Assembly (NCBI RefSeq): GCF_022601975.1
Contig: NZ_JAKVIR010000015.1
Span: 1 to 64,000 of the forward strand
DNA from: Pontibacter sp. E15-1
Lineage (GTDB): Bacteria; Bacteroidota; Bacteroidia; Cytophagales; Hymenobacteraceae
Length of the DNA stretch: 64,000 bases
Direction of reading: 5' to 3'
Every line of letters begins with the position of its first letter. The stretch's first letter is position 1. The position numbers and the translations under genes were made by a program. Positions 27,168 to 38,313 of this stretch are shown here, piece after piece. Under the pieces are notes generated by a model. That model made no database searches. It saw only the letters and a list, made by a program, of their open reading frames with translations, and had not been told where the DNA came from.

Positions 27168-27380
27168 GCCCGCTGGCAGGGACGGGTAGGCGGCCCAGTT
27201 TCTGCTTGCTGCTTGTGCTGCAGCAGAGATTATTCGCCTCCACCCTTTCCAAACCCCATACCCCTCCTTTTCATTCGGTTACAAATTATAGCCCCCCACG
27301 CTGTAGTTCATACTGCTGACATAACATGCTCAGCCAGTTACAGGGCAAACCACGTTTAGCTGAAAAGGGCTAGCACAAGA

Positions 27381-28901
27381 ATGGCTCAGCCCCAATCGCA
27401 CCCAGCACCGCTACCAAACAAACTTGCCATGCCTGCTCCCTACCGCGTCTTTTACTGGAGTCTGTACTTCATTTTAAAGGCAGGTTTCATGCTGTCAGGC
27501 TATAACCTGTTCTCGGAGGAGGCGCAGTATTGGCTCTGGTCGAAGCGCCTGGATTGGGCCTACTATTCCAAGCCGCCGCTGATTGCCTGGGTTAACTTTG
27601 GCACGACCAGCCTGCTCGGCGACCAGGAATGGGTGATCCGGGCGACGGCGCTTGCCTTGGGTGCCGCCACGCTGTTCGTTTTCTACAAAGTGAGCATGCA
27701 GCTGTTTGCCAATAAGCAGTTGGCGCACCTGGCCACCATGCTGCTGAGCGTGATGCCTTTCTTTGTGCTGGCCTCCACCTTCTTCACCACCGACTCGCTC
27801 GTGCTGCTTTTCTGGGTAAGCACGTTTTATTTTTTCCTGAAGGCGCTGCAGCACAATAGCCCCTGGTTTTGGGTGGCGACCGGCATTAGCTTTGGCCTGG
27901 GCTGCCTGTCTAAGCAGGCGATGCTGTTTTTTGTGGTGCCACTCCTTCTTCCGCTGTTCTGGCACAACGGGAAGCGCTACCTGAAAGGACAGGCAATCGT
28001 TTTGGTTCTTGTCCTGGTCTTTCACCTGCCCCTGCTCTGGTGGAACTACCAACACGACTGGATCATGGTGCGGCACCTGATGAACCTGGCCGGTGCCGAG
28101 CAGCAGGTTCAGTTTTCAAAAGCCCTGAAGCAACTTGGGGAGCTTTTTGGCGGATTTATCCTGATCAACTCGCCTTTCTTTTTCCCGCTCCTGCTCCGCA
28201 CGTTTTTCTTCGGGCAGCAGCCATACCCCAAAGCCGACAAGCAAAAGCTGGGATTGCTCCTTGCCCCGGCCATGGGCATCCTGCTTTTTTTCACATTCGT
28301 TGCCCTGAGCAAGCGCGTGGAGGTGAACTGGTATAACGTGGGCTGTGTGCTCCTCCCCATCGGGATGGCCTATGCGTTAATCGAGAGTAAAAAGCTGATC
28401 GGCACCCAATTGGCCTTTGGCTTCACGGCGACGTGCCTGCTACTTTTTCTATACCCCGTGCTGCAGGATTATTCAGGTATAAACAGGGTGCTACCTGTGC
28501 GCTCCGATGCCATGAAGCGGCTCATCGGGTGGCAAATGCTTGGGCAGGGAGTGCAGAAAATAACCGACGAACATCCAGAGTTGGCGCCGTTTCAGGTGGT
28601 GGCTGTAGACTATCATGTGGCCGCCGAGCTTGCCTTTTATACCGGCAACACCGATGTGCGCTGCCTCACCAACATCCGCCAGCCGAACCAGTTCACCGTC
28701 TGGGCTGCCAACGGCTGGGGCCAGCAGCCCGCCAACACCCTGTTTGTAACCGACAACCCCACGCTTCCGCCTGAAGTGCAGCTGTATTACGATACCATCA
28801 AAACACGCCAAGTGCCATTTATTTACCGGGGCCACCATCTTTATACCTATACCATCTATGTGCTGCGTGTAAAGCCTGGCGTGCTGGCAGGAGGGCTTTA
28901 G
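27381..28901 (+). CDS. GT39-like membrane glycosyltransferase
   Basis: A 506-residue polytopic membrane protein of the GT-C class (PMT/ArnT-like). The first luminal loop carries the catalytic acidic pattern (NLFSEEAQYWLWSKRLDWAY) followed by YSKPPLIAWVN, which is typical of this family. About eleven membrane helices follow, then a soluble C-terminal domain of about 130 residues (from LPVRSDAMKRLIGW). Such enzymes move a sugar from a polyprenyl-phosphate donor to lipid A, a protein or another glycan at the outer face of the inner membrane. The acceptor cannot be told from the sequence. A second possible start is the ATG at 27429. It stands alone; 213 bases before it hold no gene. Confidence 0.87.
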   Translation: MAQPQSHPAPLPNKLAMPAPYRVFYWSLYFILKAGFMLSGYNLFSEEAQYWLWSKRLDWAYYSKPPLIAWVNFGTTSLLGDQEWVIRATALALGAATLFVFYKVSMQLFANKQLAHLATMLLSVMPFFVLASTFFTTDSLVLLFWVSTFYFFLKALQHNSPWFWVATGISFGLGCLSKQAMLFFVVPLLLPLFWHNGKRYLKGQAIVLVLVLVFHLPLLWWNYQHDWIMVRHLMNLAGAEQQVQFSKALKQLGELFGGFILINSPFFFPLLLRTFFFGQQPYPKADKQKLGLLLAPAMGILLFFTFVALSKRVEVNWYNVGCVLLPIGMAYALIESKKLIGTQLAFGFTATCLLLFLYPVLQDYSGINRVLPVRSDAMKRLIGWQMLGQGVQKITDEHPELAPFQVVAVDYHVAAELAFYTGNTDVRCLTNIRQPNQFTVWAANGWGQQPANTLFVTDNPTLPPEVQLYYDTIKTRQVPFIYRGHHLYTYTIYVLRVKPGVLAGGL

Positions 28902-29026
28902 GTGGTGAGAAATGTGGATGTATAGAAAATAGCTGGTGCGAGCAGGGGGAATAAATTTATAATTGGTGTACCTAATTCAGTTTACTGCTAAAGCACAAAT
29001 AACAAGATGCAATTAATCAACATGTC
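28902..29026. other. Start of an AT-rich island
   Basis: From here to about 30640 the DNA is much more AT-rich than its surroundings. No gene is seen in this short part. Confidence 0.4.
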
Positions 29027-29224
29027 TCATTTACATTGATTCTCTACATTAAAAAGCCATTCTTCAAAGGCTGTTACTGTTGGAATTAATGATCCAGTTA
29101 ATTTGGCTTGGCTCTGAGTAAATTCATTAAATTCATTTGAATATTCAGCAGGGTATTTACGAGTAGCATGATCTAACGTACTAGTGTCTAGCAGCACTAA
29201 CGTCTCAAGAAAAATTCTTTCCAT
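29027..29224 (-). CDS. Small hypothetical protein
   Basis: A possible 65-residue soluble acidic protein (MERIFLETLVLLDTS to LFNVENQCK). I do not recognise it. In its favour, an AAGGA motif lies eight bases before the second ATG (read from 29224), which is unusual in this genome and explains the choice of start over the ATG nine bases further upstream. It is AT-rich like the neighbouring island genes. The alternative is that it is a chance frame. Confidence 0.35.
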   Translation of the reverse strand: MERIFLETLVLLDTSTLDHATRKYPAEYSNEFNEFTQSQAKLTGSLIPTVTAFEEWLFNVENQCK

Positions 29225-29524
29225 AAGCTTCATCCTTTATTATATGTCTATAATATTAATTTATTTTGAATTATTGTTGATCATATTTTAATTGGATCAA
29301 AATATCTTTGTCAATTATAGCATTAGCTTTCTCTACTAGTGCAAGCTTATAGTTCGGCGCCTGTCGGGTTAAAGCAAATATGTAGAAACGTAAAATTTTG
29401 CGTCTCTGCTACTACGCAATTGAATCTCTTGCCGAAAGATTAGAAGCGTAACTTGCGGTATGGGGGTATATTTATTCAAGTATTTTTCTCTATCTTAACC
29501 TTACTAAATCATTCCATAAAAAGC
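29225..29524. other. AT-rich intergenic stretch with a degenerate palindromic repeat
   Basis: No gene is seen. At 29382-29413 lies a decayed copy of the GTAGAGACGCAAAA palindrome found intact at 30908-30935. The rest is AT-rich DNA that likely carries the promoters of the flanking genes. Confidence 0.5.
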
Positions 29525-30028
29525 ATGAAAAGGTCTTTCTTAATCCCTTTAATGAGTATTACTTTGTTTGCATGTAATCAAGGTAAACCAACTGCAAGTT
29601 TACCCGAGTCAACTGCAACTTCAGAAATGGAATCCAATAGTAACACATTTGGGGCTAGTTTCACTGAAGATAACGTGATAGGCGTTACAGAACTTCAAAC
29701 GTTAGCACAGGGCAAAGACTCTGTTGAAGCTGTTGTGAGTGCTGAAATAATGGAAAGCTGCCAGGCAAAAGGTTGTTGGATGGATGTGAAACTGAAAGAT
29801 AACAGCACCATGAAAGTTACCTTCCGGGATTATGGTTTTTTTCTGCCTACTGAGAACTTGAAAGGTCGCACAGTAGTGTTTACAGGAACTGCTAAACGAG
29901 AAACTATTTCTGTGGATGACCAACGCCATTATGCAAAAGATGCAGGCAAGTCTAACTATGAAATTGCAGCAATCACTTACCCTAAAGAAGAATTGCGTTT
30001 TGTTGCAGATGGCGTAATCCTGAAATAG
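29525..30028 (+). CDS. DUF4920-type lipoprotein
   Basis: A 167-residue exported lipoprotein. The signal peptide ends at the lipobox LFAC (Cys16). The mature domain has the DUF4920 pattern: AEIMESCQAKGCWMDVKL with its paired cysteines, MKVTFRDYGFFLP, and a closing segment DDQRHYAKDAGKS. The fold resembles small OB-type domains; function is unknown, and metal or redox binding by the CxxxGCWM motif is a guess. ATG 29525 is used because it begins the signal peptide; an upstream in-frame ATG at 29453 would add an unlikely 24 residues. The gene lies in the AT-rich island and has no operon partner. Confidence 0.8.
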   Translation: MKRSFLIPLMSITLFACNQGKPTASLPESTATSEMESNSNTFGASFTEDNVIGVTELQTLAQGKDSVEAVVSAEIMESCQAKGCWMDVKLKDNSTMKVTFRDYGFFLPTENLKGRTVVFTGTAKRETISVDDQRHYAKDAGKSNYEIAAITYPKEELRFVADGVILK

Positions 30029-30256
30029 AAGTTCCTTAGAGGTATAGAATCTCCAAAAGAATTAGGTGTGGTAGTTAGTCAGATGATATTGACCATCCTC
30101 TATCAACTTAAAATGGGCTCCCATGTATGGCAGCCCGTTTTAAGCTAAAATTATACTGTAAGTTTGAGCTTAGCAGGAACTGGTGCTATGATTTGGTAGC
30201 CCGTCTGCAAATGGCGAAAAAGCAAGTATATGAATGCGTTAGCGGAATTAGAACCT

Positions 30257-30634
30257 ATGAAACGATACAGTATTATTCCATACCGCCAAGACCTAAAACT
30301 AAAAGCAAGAGAACTCAGAAATAACAGTACACTCTCGGAAGTGCTGCTTTGGCTGGAAATAAAAGATAGGAAGCTGTTTGGCTATCAATTTCACAGGCAA
30401 GTACCTATGTTGAACTATATTGTTGACTTCTACTGCCATGAGTTAAAGCTGGCAATTGAGGTGGATGGTAACAGCCATGAGTATAAAGTTGGATATGATA
30501 GTGTAAGGCAAAACGAAATAGAAGCTTATGGAGTGACGTTCCTCCGATTCGATGATCTGGATATAAAAAAGAATATCAGGTATGTCCTAGACGAGATAAC
30601 TCATTTTATTCAAGAAAATAGCGCCACACAATAA
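30257..30634 (+). CDS. DUF559 family endonuclease-like protein
   Basis: A 125-residue protein with the fold signature of DUF559, related to very-short-patch-repair endonucleases (PD-(D/E)XK class). Matching features are ARELRNNSTLSEVLLWLEIK, the substrate-facing GYQFHRQVPMLNYIVDFYCH, the catalytic pair in DFYCHELKLAIEVDGNSHE, and the closing VTFLRFDDLDIKKN. Such proteins are common as stray genes in Bacteroidota, often beside repeats or mobile DNA, and their true role is not known. An ATG at 30230 would add nine residues. It is AT-rich and flanked downstream by dispersed repeats, which suggests recent arrival. Confidence 0.82.
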   Translation: MKRYSIIPYRQDLKLKARELRNNSTLSEVLLWLEIKDRKLFGYQFHRQVPMLNYIVDFYCHELKLAIEVDGNSHEYKVGYDSVRQNEIEAYGVTFLRFDDLDIKKNIRYVLDEITHFIQENSATQ

Positions 30635-31021
30635 AGATAATCAAAAAAGTATAATCAAAGCAAATTGTCCCCTTGAGGGGACCACAGGGGTGTAAATACA
30701 GTTGCTGGATATTCTGCTTTCTGCTACCTCCGAACTACCGTTGGTTGCAGACACCCCTCTAACTCCCCTCAAGGGGAGAATCAGCTATAGACAATCTTAG
30801 AGGCCATTAATTAAAATTCTTGTCTAGTGAATTTCAATTTTTCCCCATCACTTCCAATAATCAATTCCTCAGTTAGTTCGCGCCAGCGGGTATAAATACA
30901 TAAATAGGTAGAGACGCAAAATTTTGCGTCTCTACTACGATGATACTGCACAAGCCAAGAAAACAGAAAGGCTACCCGATTCGCATCAGGCAGCCTTTCC
31001 ATTTATACTAAAATACGTCTC
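30635..31021. repeat. Repeat-rich intergenic region
   Basis: No gene is seen. An inverted pair of the C/G-block repeat lies at 30669-30692 and 30751-30786 (core CCCCTTGAGGGG and its complement), separated by about 60 bases, which looks like a small non-coding mobile element. A 28-nt perfect palindrome, two GTAGAGACGCAAAA halves, lies at 30908-30935. The terminator of the isocitrate dehydrogenase gene is listed separately. Confidence 0.65.
30966..30999 (-). terminator. Intrinsic terminator after isocitrate dehydrogenase
   Basis: Read on the minus strand, GAAAGGCTGCC pairs with GGGTAGCCTTTC (one G-U), followed by TGTTTTC. It lies 22 bases past the stop codon. Confidence 0.75.
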
Positions 31022-33614
<2,593 letters not shown>

Positions 33615-34973
33615 ATGGCACACGTTTTCGCATGCATCAATTTATACCTCCTCCGCTACCTGCTGACGTTCCTTTTCGCCACCACGGCGGTGCCGTCCTC
33701 AGCGCAGCATAAGGTGATGGTGCTGGGGAACTCTATCACACAGGGCAACACCACGTACCCAGGCTACCGGTATGAGCTTTGGAAAATGCTGATCGACGCG
33801 AACATCGACGTGGATTTGGTGGGCTCCCACGACGTGAACGACGGCGGTGACCCGGCAGTGAAAGGCACCGTGTACAAAGGCAAGACCTATACAAACCGAA
33901 ACGAGGGGCACTGGGGCTGGAGCACAGATGAAGTCCTGAACGGAAGGGATGGCAAGGGGAGGCTGGCGGAATGGCTGCAGGGCTATACCCCCGACATGGT
34001 ACTGCTGCACCTGGGCACCAACGATATGTTCAGGCAATGCGACGCTCCGGGCGACCCGAAGCCCTGCTACCAGGAAACGATAGACGAGTTGAAAGAGGTG
34101 GTCCGGCAGATCAGAGCGAAGAACGCGGGCGTCATCATTTTTATGGCGAAACTTATTCCGGCCTATGATCAGAAAGTTGGCCCTGCCTCTGCCGACAATA
34201 TCACGAGCCTGAATGAGCTGATCCCGGGACTGGTGCAGGAGCTGAACACGCCAGCCTCGCCGGTGGTGCTCGTGGACCAGCAGGAAGGATTTGACGCCAC
34301 CACCGGGCAGGACACCCACGACGGCATACACCCCAACACCAGCGGAGAACTGAAAATGGCGCAGAAATGGCAGGCCGCCATGGAGCCTTTCTTCACGACC
34401 CTGCCGGTATCGCTCACCGCTTTCACCGCCGTGGTTGCCTCCTCGGGCATTGTCCAGCTTGCCTGGCAAACCGCCTCAGAAAAGAACAATGCCTACTTTG
34501 AAGTGCAACGCGCCATCTCCGGCACCGACTTCATACCAATCGGGCACATAAAAGGGGCTGGCAACACGCAAACGTTTCAGGCATATCACTTCGCTGACAC
34601 GGTAGCCTCCGCCGGTGATTTATACTATAGGTTGCTGCAGGTAGATGAGGATGGCACCAGGGCGTTTTCGAAAATAGTGCATGTTGCCAAGGCCCCGCGA
34701 AACGAAACCCTGCAGGTATACCCAACCGCCAGCGATGGCAGCCAGCAGGTAACCATACAGCTCCTGCACTTTATACCTGACACGGCGGTAGAGGTCCGTG
34801 TAATTTCAGCGGAGGGCAAACTGGTGGATCACTCCCGTGCGCGCACCAACAGCGGCGGCAGCCTGACCCAGCTTCTGCCGGGGTACGGTCAGTTGGGGGC
34901 GGGCCTGTATGTTGTGCATGTCTACACAGAAAGCCGGCAGCTGCAACGTAAATTCATTATCGGGGGGAGGTAG
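33615..34973 (+). CDS. Secreted SGNH/GDSL hydrolase with T9SS sorting domain
   Basis: A 452-residue secreted esterase-like enzyme. After a signal peptide (ending near VPSSAQ) comes an SGNH hydrolase with block I GNSITQG (catalytic Ser), block III LLHLGTNDM (Gly/Asn oxyanion hole) and block V DGIHPN (catalytic Asp and His). A fibronectin-like linker (PVSLTAFTAVVASSGIVQLA to YYRLLQVDEDG) and a C-terminal T9SS sorting domain (LQVYPTASDG to KFIIGGR) follow. SGNH enzymes of this type often remove acetyl groups from polysaccharides or act on lipids; the substrate is unknown. ATG 33615 begins the signal peptide, though a GTG at 33594 is in frame. It converges on the phosphoribosyltransferase gene with a 4-base gap. 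Confidence 0.92.
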   Translation: MAHVFACINLYLLRYLLTFLFATTAVPSSAQHKVMVLGNSITQGNTTYPGYRYELWKMLIDANIDVDLVGSHDVNDGGDPAVKGTVYKGKTYTNRNEGHWGWSTDEVLNGRDGKGRLAEWLQGYTPDMVLLHLGTNDMFRQCDAPGDPKPCYQETIDELKEVVRQIRAKNAGVIIFMAKLIPAYDQKVGPASADNITSLNELIPGLVQELNTPASPVVLVDQQEGFDATTGQDTHDGIHPNTSGELKMAQKWQAAMEPFFTTLPVSLTAFTAVVASSGIVQLAWQTASEKNNAYFEVQRAISGTDFIPIGHIKGAGNTQTFQAYHFADTVASAGDLYYRLLQVDEDGTRAFSKIVHVAKAPRNETLQVYPTASDGSQQVTIQLLHFIPDTAVEVRVISAEGKLVDHSRARTNSGGSLTQLLPGYGQLGAGLYVVHVYTESRQLQRKFIIGGR

Positions 34974-34977
34974 TATC

Positions 34978-35604
34978 TTATCCCTGGTCCTGCTCCTGCA
35001 GCAACTGAATCACCTCTTCATCCGATACCTGCGGAAACTCTTCGTAGAACTGCCCCACCGCCTGAAAAAAAGGGGGCACCAGCAAACACACGAAGTCATC
35101 TACCAACGCGCTGAAATGAGCAGCGGCGGTGGGTGGGGCCACTGGCACCGCCACCACCACTTTCCGGGGATTGCCTTTCCGGACCAACTGCACGGTTGCC
35201 TCCAGCGTTTTGCCTGTCGCGATGCCGTCGTCCACGATAATCACCACCCTGCCCTTGAGGGATATGGGTTTCCGGTCGCCCATAAACGTTTTATACTTCT
35301 GCTGCAGGCTCTTGCGGACACGCTCCACCTCGGCTGCTATATACGCTGCCGGCACTTCTGCCCGCTCGTCCACGGCCACGCTCTCCAGGCTCACGGCCCC
35401 GATGGCAAACTCAGGGTTCAGGGGGTGCCCTATCTTCTTGGTGAGTGTCACCTCCAGGGGCATGCCCAGTGCGCTGGCTATATGCGCGCCGATGGGCACG
35501 CCGCCCCGCGGGATAGCCAGCACCACGCCTTTCTCGCCTTTATACTTGGCTAGCCTCATGGCTAGTAGCTGCGCGGCTTCCTCCCTGTTTCGTATCGTTT
35601 CCAT
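34978..35604 (-). CDS. Phosphoribosyltransferase family protein
   Basis: A 208-residue type I phosphoribosyltransferase-fold protein. The PRPP-binding motif is VVIIVDDGIATGKTLEA, preceded by LAIPRGGVPIGAHIASALGMP and the catalytic-loop region EVTLTKKIGHPLNPEFAIG. It belongs to the predicted PRTases that in other bacteria are often fused to, or next to, a dienelactone-hydrolase-like alpha/beta hydrolase; here that partner lies 133 bases upstream on the same strand. The base or metabolite used is unknown. ATG read from 35604 (METIRNREEAA) is chosen because upstream residues do not fit the family. The two genes likely act together. Confidence 0.88.
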   Translation of the reverse strand: METIRNREEAAQLLAMRLAKYKGEKGVVLAIPRGGVPIGAHIASALGMPLEVTLTKKIGHPLNPEFAIGAVSLESVAVDERAEVPAAYIAAEVERVRKSLQQKYKTFMGDRKPISLKGRVVIIVDDGIATGKTLEATVQLVRKGNPRKVVVAVPVAPPTAAAHFSALVDDFVCLLVPPFFQAVGQFYEEFPQVSDEEVIQLLQEQDQG

Positions 35605-35737
35605 GGCGTCTTGATTTTGAATAATTGAATTTTGAATGACTGAATAAAAGCGCGCAAACCAGCCGTCGTGAATCACGCCTTTGCATTCACACATGCTTCA
35701 TTCGGTTATTCAGGACTCAATTCTTCAGCATTGATCC

Positions 35738-36421
35738 TCACGGCTGTTGCTGGTGCAGGGGCTGCTGCTTGTCAGGCTTCAGGTATTTCCGGAACCAGTC
35801 GGTTGCCAGTTGCGCCACCATTTCCAGGGCACCGGGCTCCTCGAACAGGTGCGTGGCATCCGGCACTATTTCCAGGTCTTTTATGCATTGGATGCGGTCC
35901 TGTGCCTGTTTGTTCAACTCAAGCACCTCCTCGTCCTTGCCCCCCACGATCAGCAGGGTGGGCACCATCAGGTCGGGCAGCACGGCATCGGCCAGGTCGG
36001 GCCGCCCGCCGCGGCTTACCACCGCCTTGATGATGTCTGGCCCTTCGGCAGCGGCGGCCCCGATGGCCGATGCCGCCCCCGTGCTGGCCCCGAAGAAGCC
36101 AATGTTCAGCTGCTCCGTCCGTGGGTCCTGCTGCACCCAATACGTGGTGTCAATCAGGCGCCGGGTAAGCTTCGGAATGTCGAAGCGGTTGCTGCCGTCG
36201 CGGTCTTCGTCCTCGGTCAGCAAATCGAAGAGCAGCGTAGCGAAACCAGACCGCTGCAGGTGACTGGCCACCGTGCGGTTGCGGGTGCTCAGGCGGCTGC
36301 TTCCGCTACCGTGCGAGAAAATAATCAGCCCGGCGGCATGTTCCGGTATCACCAGATCGCCAACCAGGGAAACGCCCTGCACCTCGATGCGCACGCTGTT
36401 GTTGAATGTATAGTTTGTCAT
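35738..36421 (-). CDS. Dienelactone-hydrolase-like alpha/beta hydrolase
   Basis: A 227-residue cytosolic alpha/beta hydrolase. The oxyanion region is IIFSHGSGSSRLSTRNR, the nucleophile elbow is GFFGASTGAASA (Ser in GAST-G), the acid is in VGGKDEEVL, and the histidine is in DATHLFEEPG. It is the upstream partner of the phosphoribosyltransferase gene; the two domains are fused in some other bacteria, which supports a shared but unknown pathway. No signal peptide is present. The gap to the PRTase gene holds an AT-rich repeat (TTGAATTTTGAAT), which is also found near 37240. Confidence 0.87.
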   Translation of the reverse strand: MTNYTFNNSVRIEVQGVSLVGDLVIPEHAAGLIIFSHGSGSSRLSTRNRTVASHLQRSGFATLLFDLLTEDEDRDGSNRFDIPKLTRRLIDTTYWVQQDPRTEQLNIGFFGASTGAASAIGAAAAEGPDIIKAVVSRGGRPDLADAVLPDLMVPTLLIVGGKDEEVLELNKQAQDRIQCIKDLEIVPDATHLFEEPGALEMVAQLATDWFRKYLKPDKQQPLHQQQP

Positions 36422-36546
36422 AGCCTGTGGATATCGTTCAGGGCAGTTGTTTGCGGGGCTGCCTACTTAAATTTTACGACGCGGTATACGCAAAGTTCAG
36501 GGAGCCTCGTGCAGGTCACTTTGCGAGCCTGGCCGTACATACACAA

Positions 36547-37230
36547 ATGCAACGTCTTATAAAGCAATACCTTATATACAGCATTAGTGCTGTTGTGCTA
36601 GCTGGCTGCGGGCATGAAAGGCAAGGAACAGCCATACCGGAAGGCCAGGGTATAGATTCGGTGGAAGCTGTGCAGGAAGAGCCAAACCGTAAAGGGGAGC
36701 CCACCATGCCAGACACCTCGCGTTTTGAGGAAGACTTTACCGACTTTCTTCATGCGCTCCAAAGCGGGGATACCGCTGCCTTAAATGGGTTTGTATCCGC
36801 CCAAACTGGATTCTGGCTGATAGAGCAACCGGGAGCCTTGCCCGCCTATACCCATTACACCGCTGTGCAGGACGTGAGGCGAAGCTACCAGCAATTGCCT
36901 TTTACCAGTATAAGCCGGGATATGGGGCGGTGCGATTTGCTGCCGCGCCAGGTCCTGCCGGAGTTCGACTGCGGTGCCATGGACGGCACTGCCTCAGGCT
37001 ATACCGAAGACGGCTGCTTTTATACCTCCAACACAGCAGGTTTCCGGAACACTGACATGTGGCAGTATGCCAGCCTCACGGACCAACAAGCAGAGCAGGT
37101 TCAGGAATTGCAGCAGCAAGTGGCCATCACCGTGCTCCACACCGCCAGTTACTTCCGTTTCCACTTCGGCTATCGCAAGGGCCGTTGGCAACTCCTGTTC
37201 GCCGACCTCCGCATTCCGTGCAGCGCCTGA
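36547..37230 (+). CDS. Hypothetical lipoprotein
   Basis: A 227-residue exported lipoprotein; the signal peptide ends at the lipobox LAGC (Cys21). I do not recognise a domain. The mature part starts with a low-complexity linker, then a helical region (FEEDFTDFLHALQSGDTAALNGFV) that resembles the start of many SnoaL-like or DUF4348-like bacterial lipoproteins, then a region with several cysteines (RCDLL, FDCGAM, DGCFY) and a closing beta segment (YFRFHFGYRKGRWQLLFADL). The last part, a beta strand ending in W-x-L, is typical of periplasmic lipoproteins of the Bacteroidota. ATG 36547 begins the signal peptide. It is divergent from the hydrolase gene. Confidence 0.7.
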   Translation: MQRLIKQYLIYSISAVVLAGCGHERQGTAIPEGQGIDSVEAVQEEPNRKGEPTMPDTSRFEEDFTDFLHALQSGDTAALNGFVSAQTGFWLIEQPGALPAYTHYTAVQDVRRSYQQLPFTSISRDMGRCDLLPRQVLPEFDCGAMDGTASGYTEDGCFYTSNTAGFRNTDMWQYASLTDQQAEQVQELQQQVAITVLHTASYFRFHFGYRKGRWQLLFADLRIPCSA

Positions 37231-37328
37231 TTCAATTTTAGAAGACTGAATTTTGAATTACTGAATGAAAAAGCACGTATGCGTAACTCCTATACCCATT
37301 CAAATTCAGTTATTCAAAAATAAAGCAA

Positions 37329-38012
37329 ATGGCTTATTACAGAAGATTCGACGCTCCCCCTCCCGACCCGAAGGTACTCCAGGAACTCACAGCCTTACAG
37401 CAACAGATGCAAGCGCGCATCATCTTGCAAAAACCCGATTTCGAGCTCAAGCTCATCGCAGGCTGCGACTCCTCTTTTATCGGTGAAGACACGATTCTGT
37501 CGGTGTTTGTGCTCCTGACATACCCCGCCTTGGATGTGGTGGAGAAGGTATGGCACCATGGCCCGGTGGAACTGCCCTACATCCCCGGTTTCCTGGCTTT
37601 CCGGGAAGCCCCTAACCTGCTGAAGGCTTACGCGAAACTGCAACAGCAACCCGACCTGATCATGGTGGACGGGCACGGCATTTCGCACCCGCGTCGCCTC
37701 GGCATCGCCACGCACCTGGGTCTGCACCTGAACAAACCCACCATGGGCGTTGCCAAGAAAGTGCTGGTGGGCAGGTATACCGAACCCGCGCCAACCAAAG
37801 GCGCTTTGGCACCCCTGGTATATAAAGATGAGGTCATCGCGAACGTGCTGCGCACAAAGGACAAGGTAAAGCCTGTCTTCGTTTCGGCGGGGCATCTCAT
37901 GGACCTGGCGTCAGCCACCGCCATCGCCTTGCACTGCGCCCTGAAACACAAGTTGCCGGAACCCACGCGCCTGGCTGATCACTATGCGGCGGTGTTTAAA
38001 AAAGATGTCTGA
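37329..38012 (+). CDS. nfi: Endonuclease V
   Basis: A 227-residue DNA repair enzyme that cuts the second bond 3' to deoxyinosine. Family motifs are present: LIAGCDSSF (catalytic Asp in the first strand), ELPYIPGFLAFREAP, which binds the damaged base (PYIP wedge), MVDGHGISHPRRLGIATHLG (second catalytic Asp), and the closing VSAGHLMDLASATAI. A GVAKK segment (TMGVAKKVLVG) also matches. ATG 37329 gives a normal family length. It follows the lipoprotein gene by 98 bases of AT-rich repeat DNA and is probably separately expressed. Confidence 0.95.
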   Translation: MAYYRRFDAPPPDPKVLQELTALQQQMQARIILQKPDFELKLIAGCDSSFIGEDTILSVFVLLTYPALDVVEKVWHHGPVELPYIPGFLAFREAPNLLKAYAKLQQQPDLIMVDGHGISHPRRLGIATHLGLHLNKPTMGVAKKVLVGRYTEPAPTKGALAPLVYKDEVIANVLRTKDKVKPVFVSAGHLMDLASATAIALHCALKHKLPEPTRLADHYAAVFKKDV

Positions 38013-38313
38013 TTGTTCAGAAAAATAACTGCCATCCCCGTCAATCAAAAAGACCTCACAGTGTTTGCAAAACCTGTGAGTGTCTTCCGCGTCTGTGAGT
38101 GTCTGCCCCGATAGCCGTGGTTCCTGCGAGACACTCACAGGTCTTTCAGACGCTGTGAGGTCAGCATTCATCTGCCTGCCATTCTGTCTCATTAACATCC
38201 ATTACTATACCATTATCCTGACAAAATTACATAAAAACCACCTTAAAGTACCACTGGCTCGTAAGTTGAATGAATGGATAGCAACAGTAAAACTATAGAA
38301 AACGAGCAACACG
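38013..38313. repeat. Large inverted repeat upstream of clpB
   Basis: No gene is seen. Two 34-nt arms at 38052-38085 and 38129-38162 pair with about 30 of 34 matches; the arms begin GACCTCACAG and contain ACCTGTGAGTGTCT. A further partial unit, TCTGTGAGTGTCTG, lies in the loop near 38092. Similar GACCTCACAGG elements are common between genes in Bacteroidota as I recall. It may be a miniature mobile element and sits 150 bases upstream of clpB. Confidence 0.75.
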
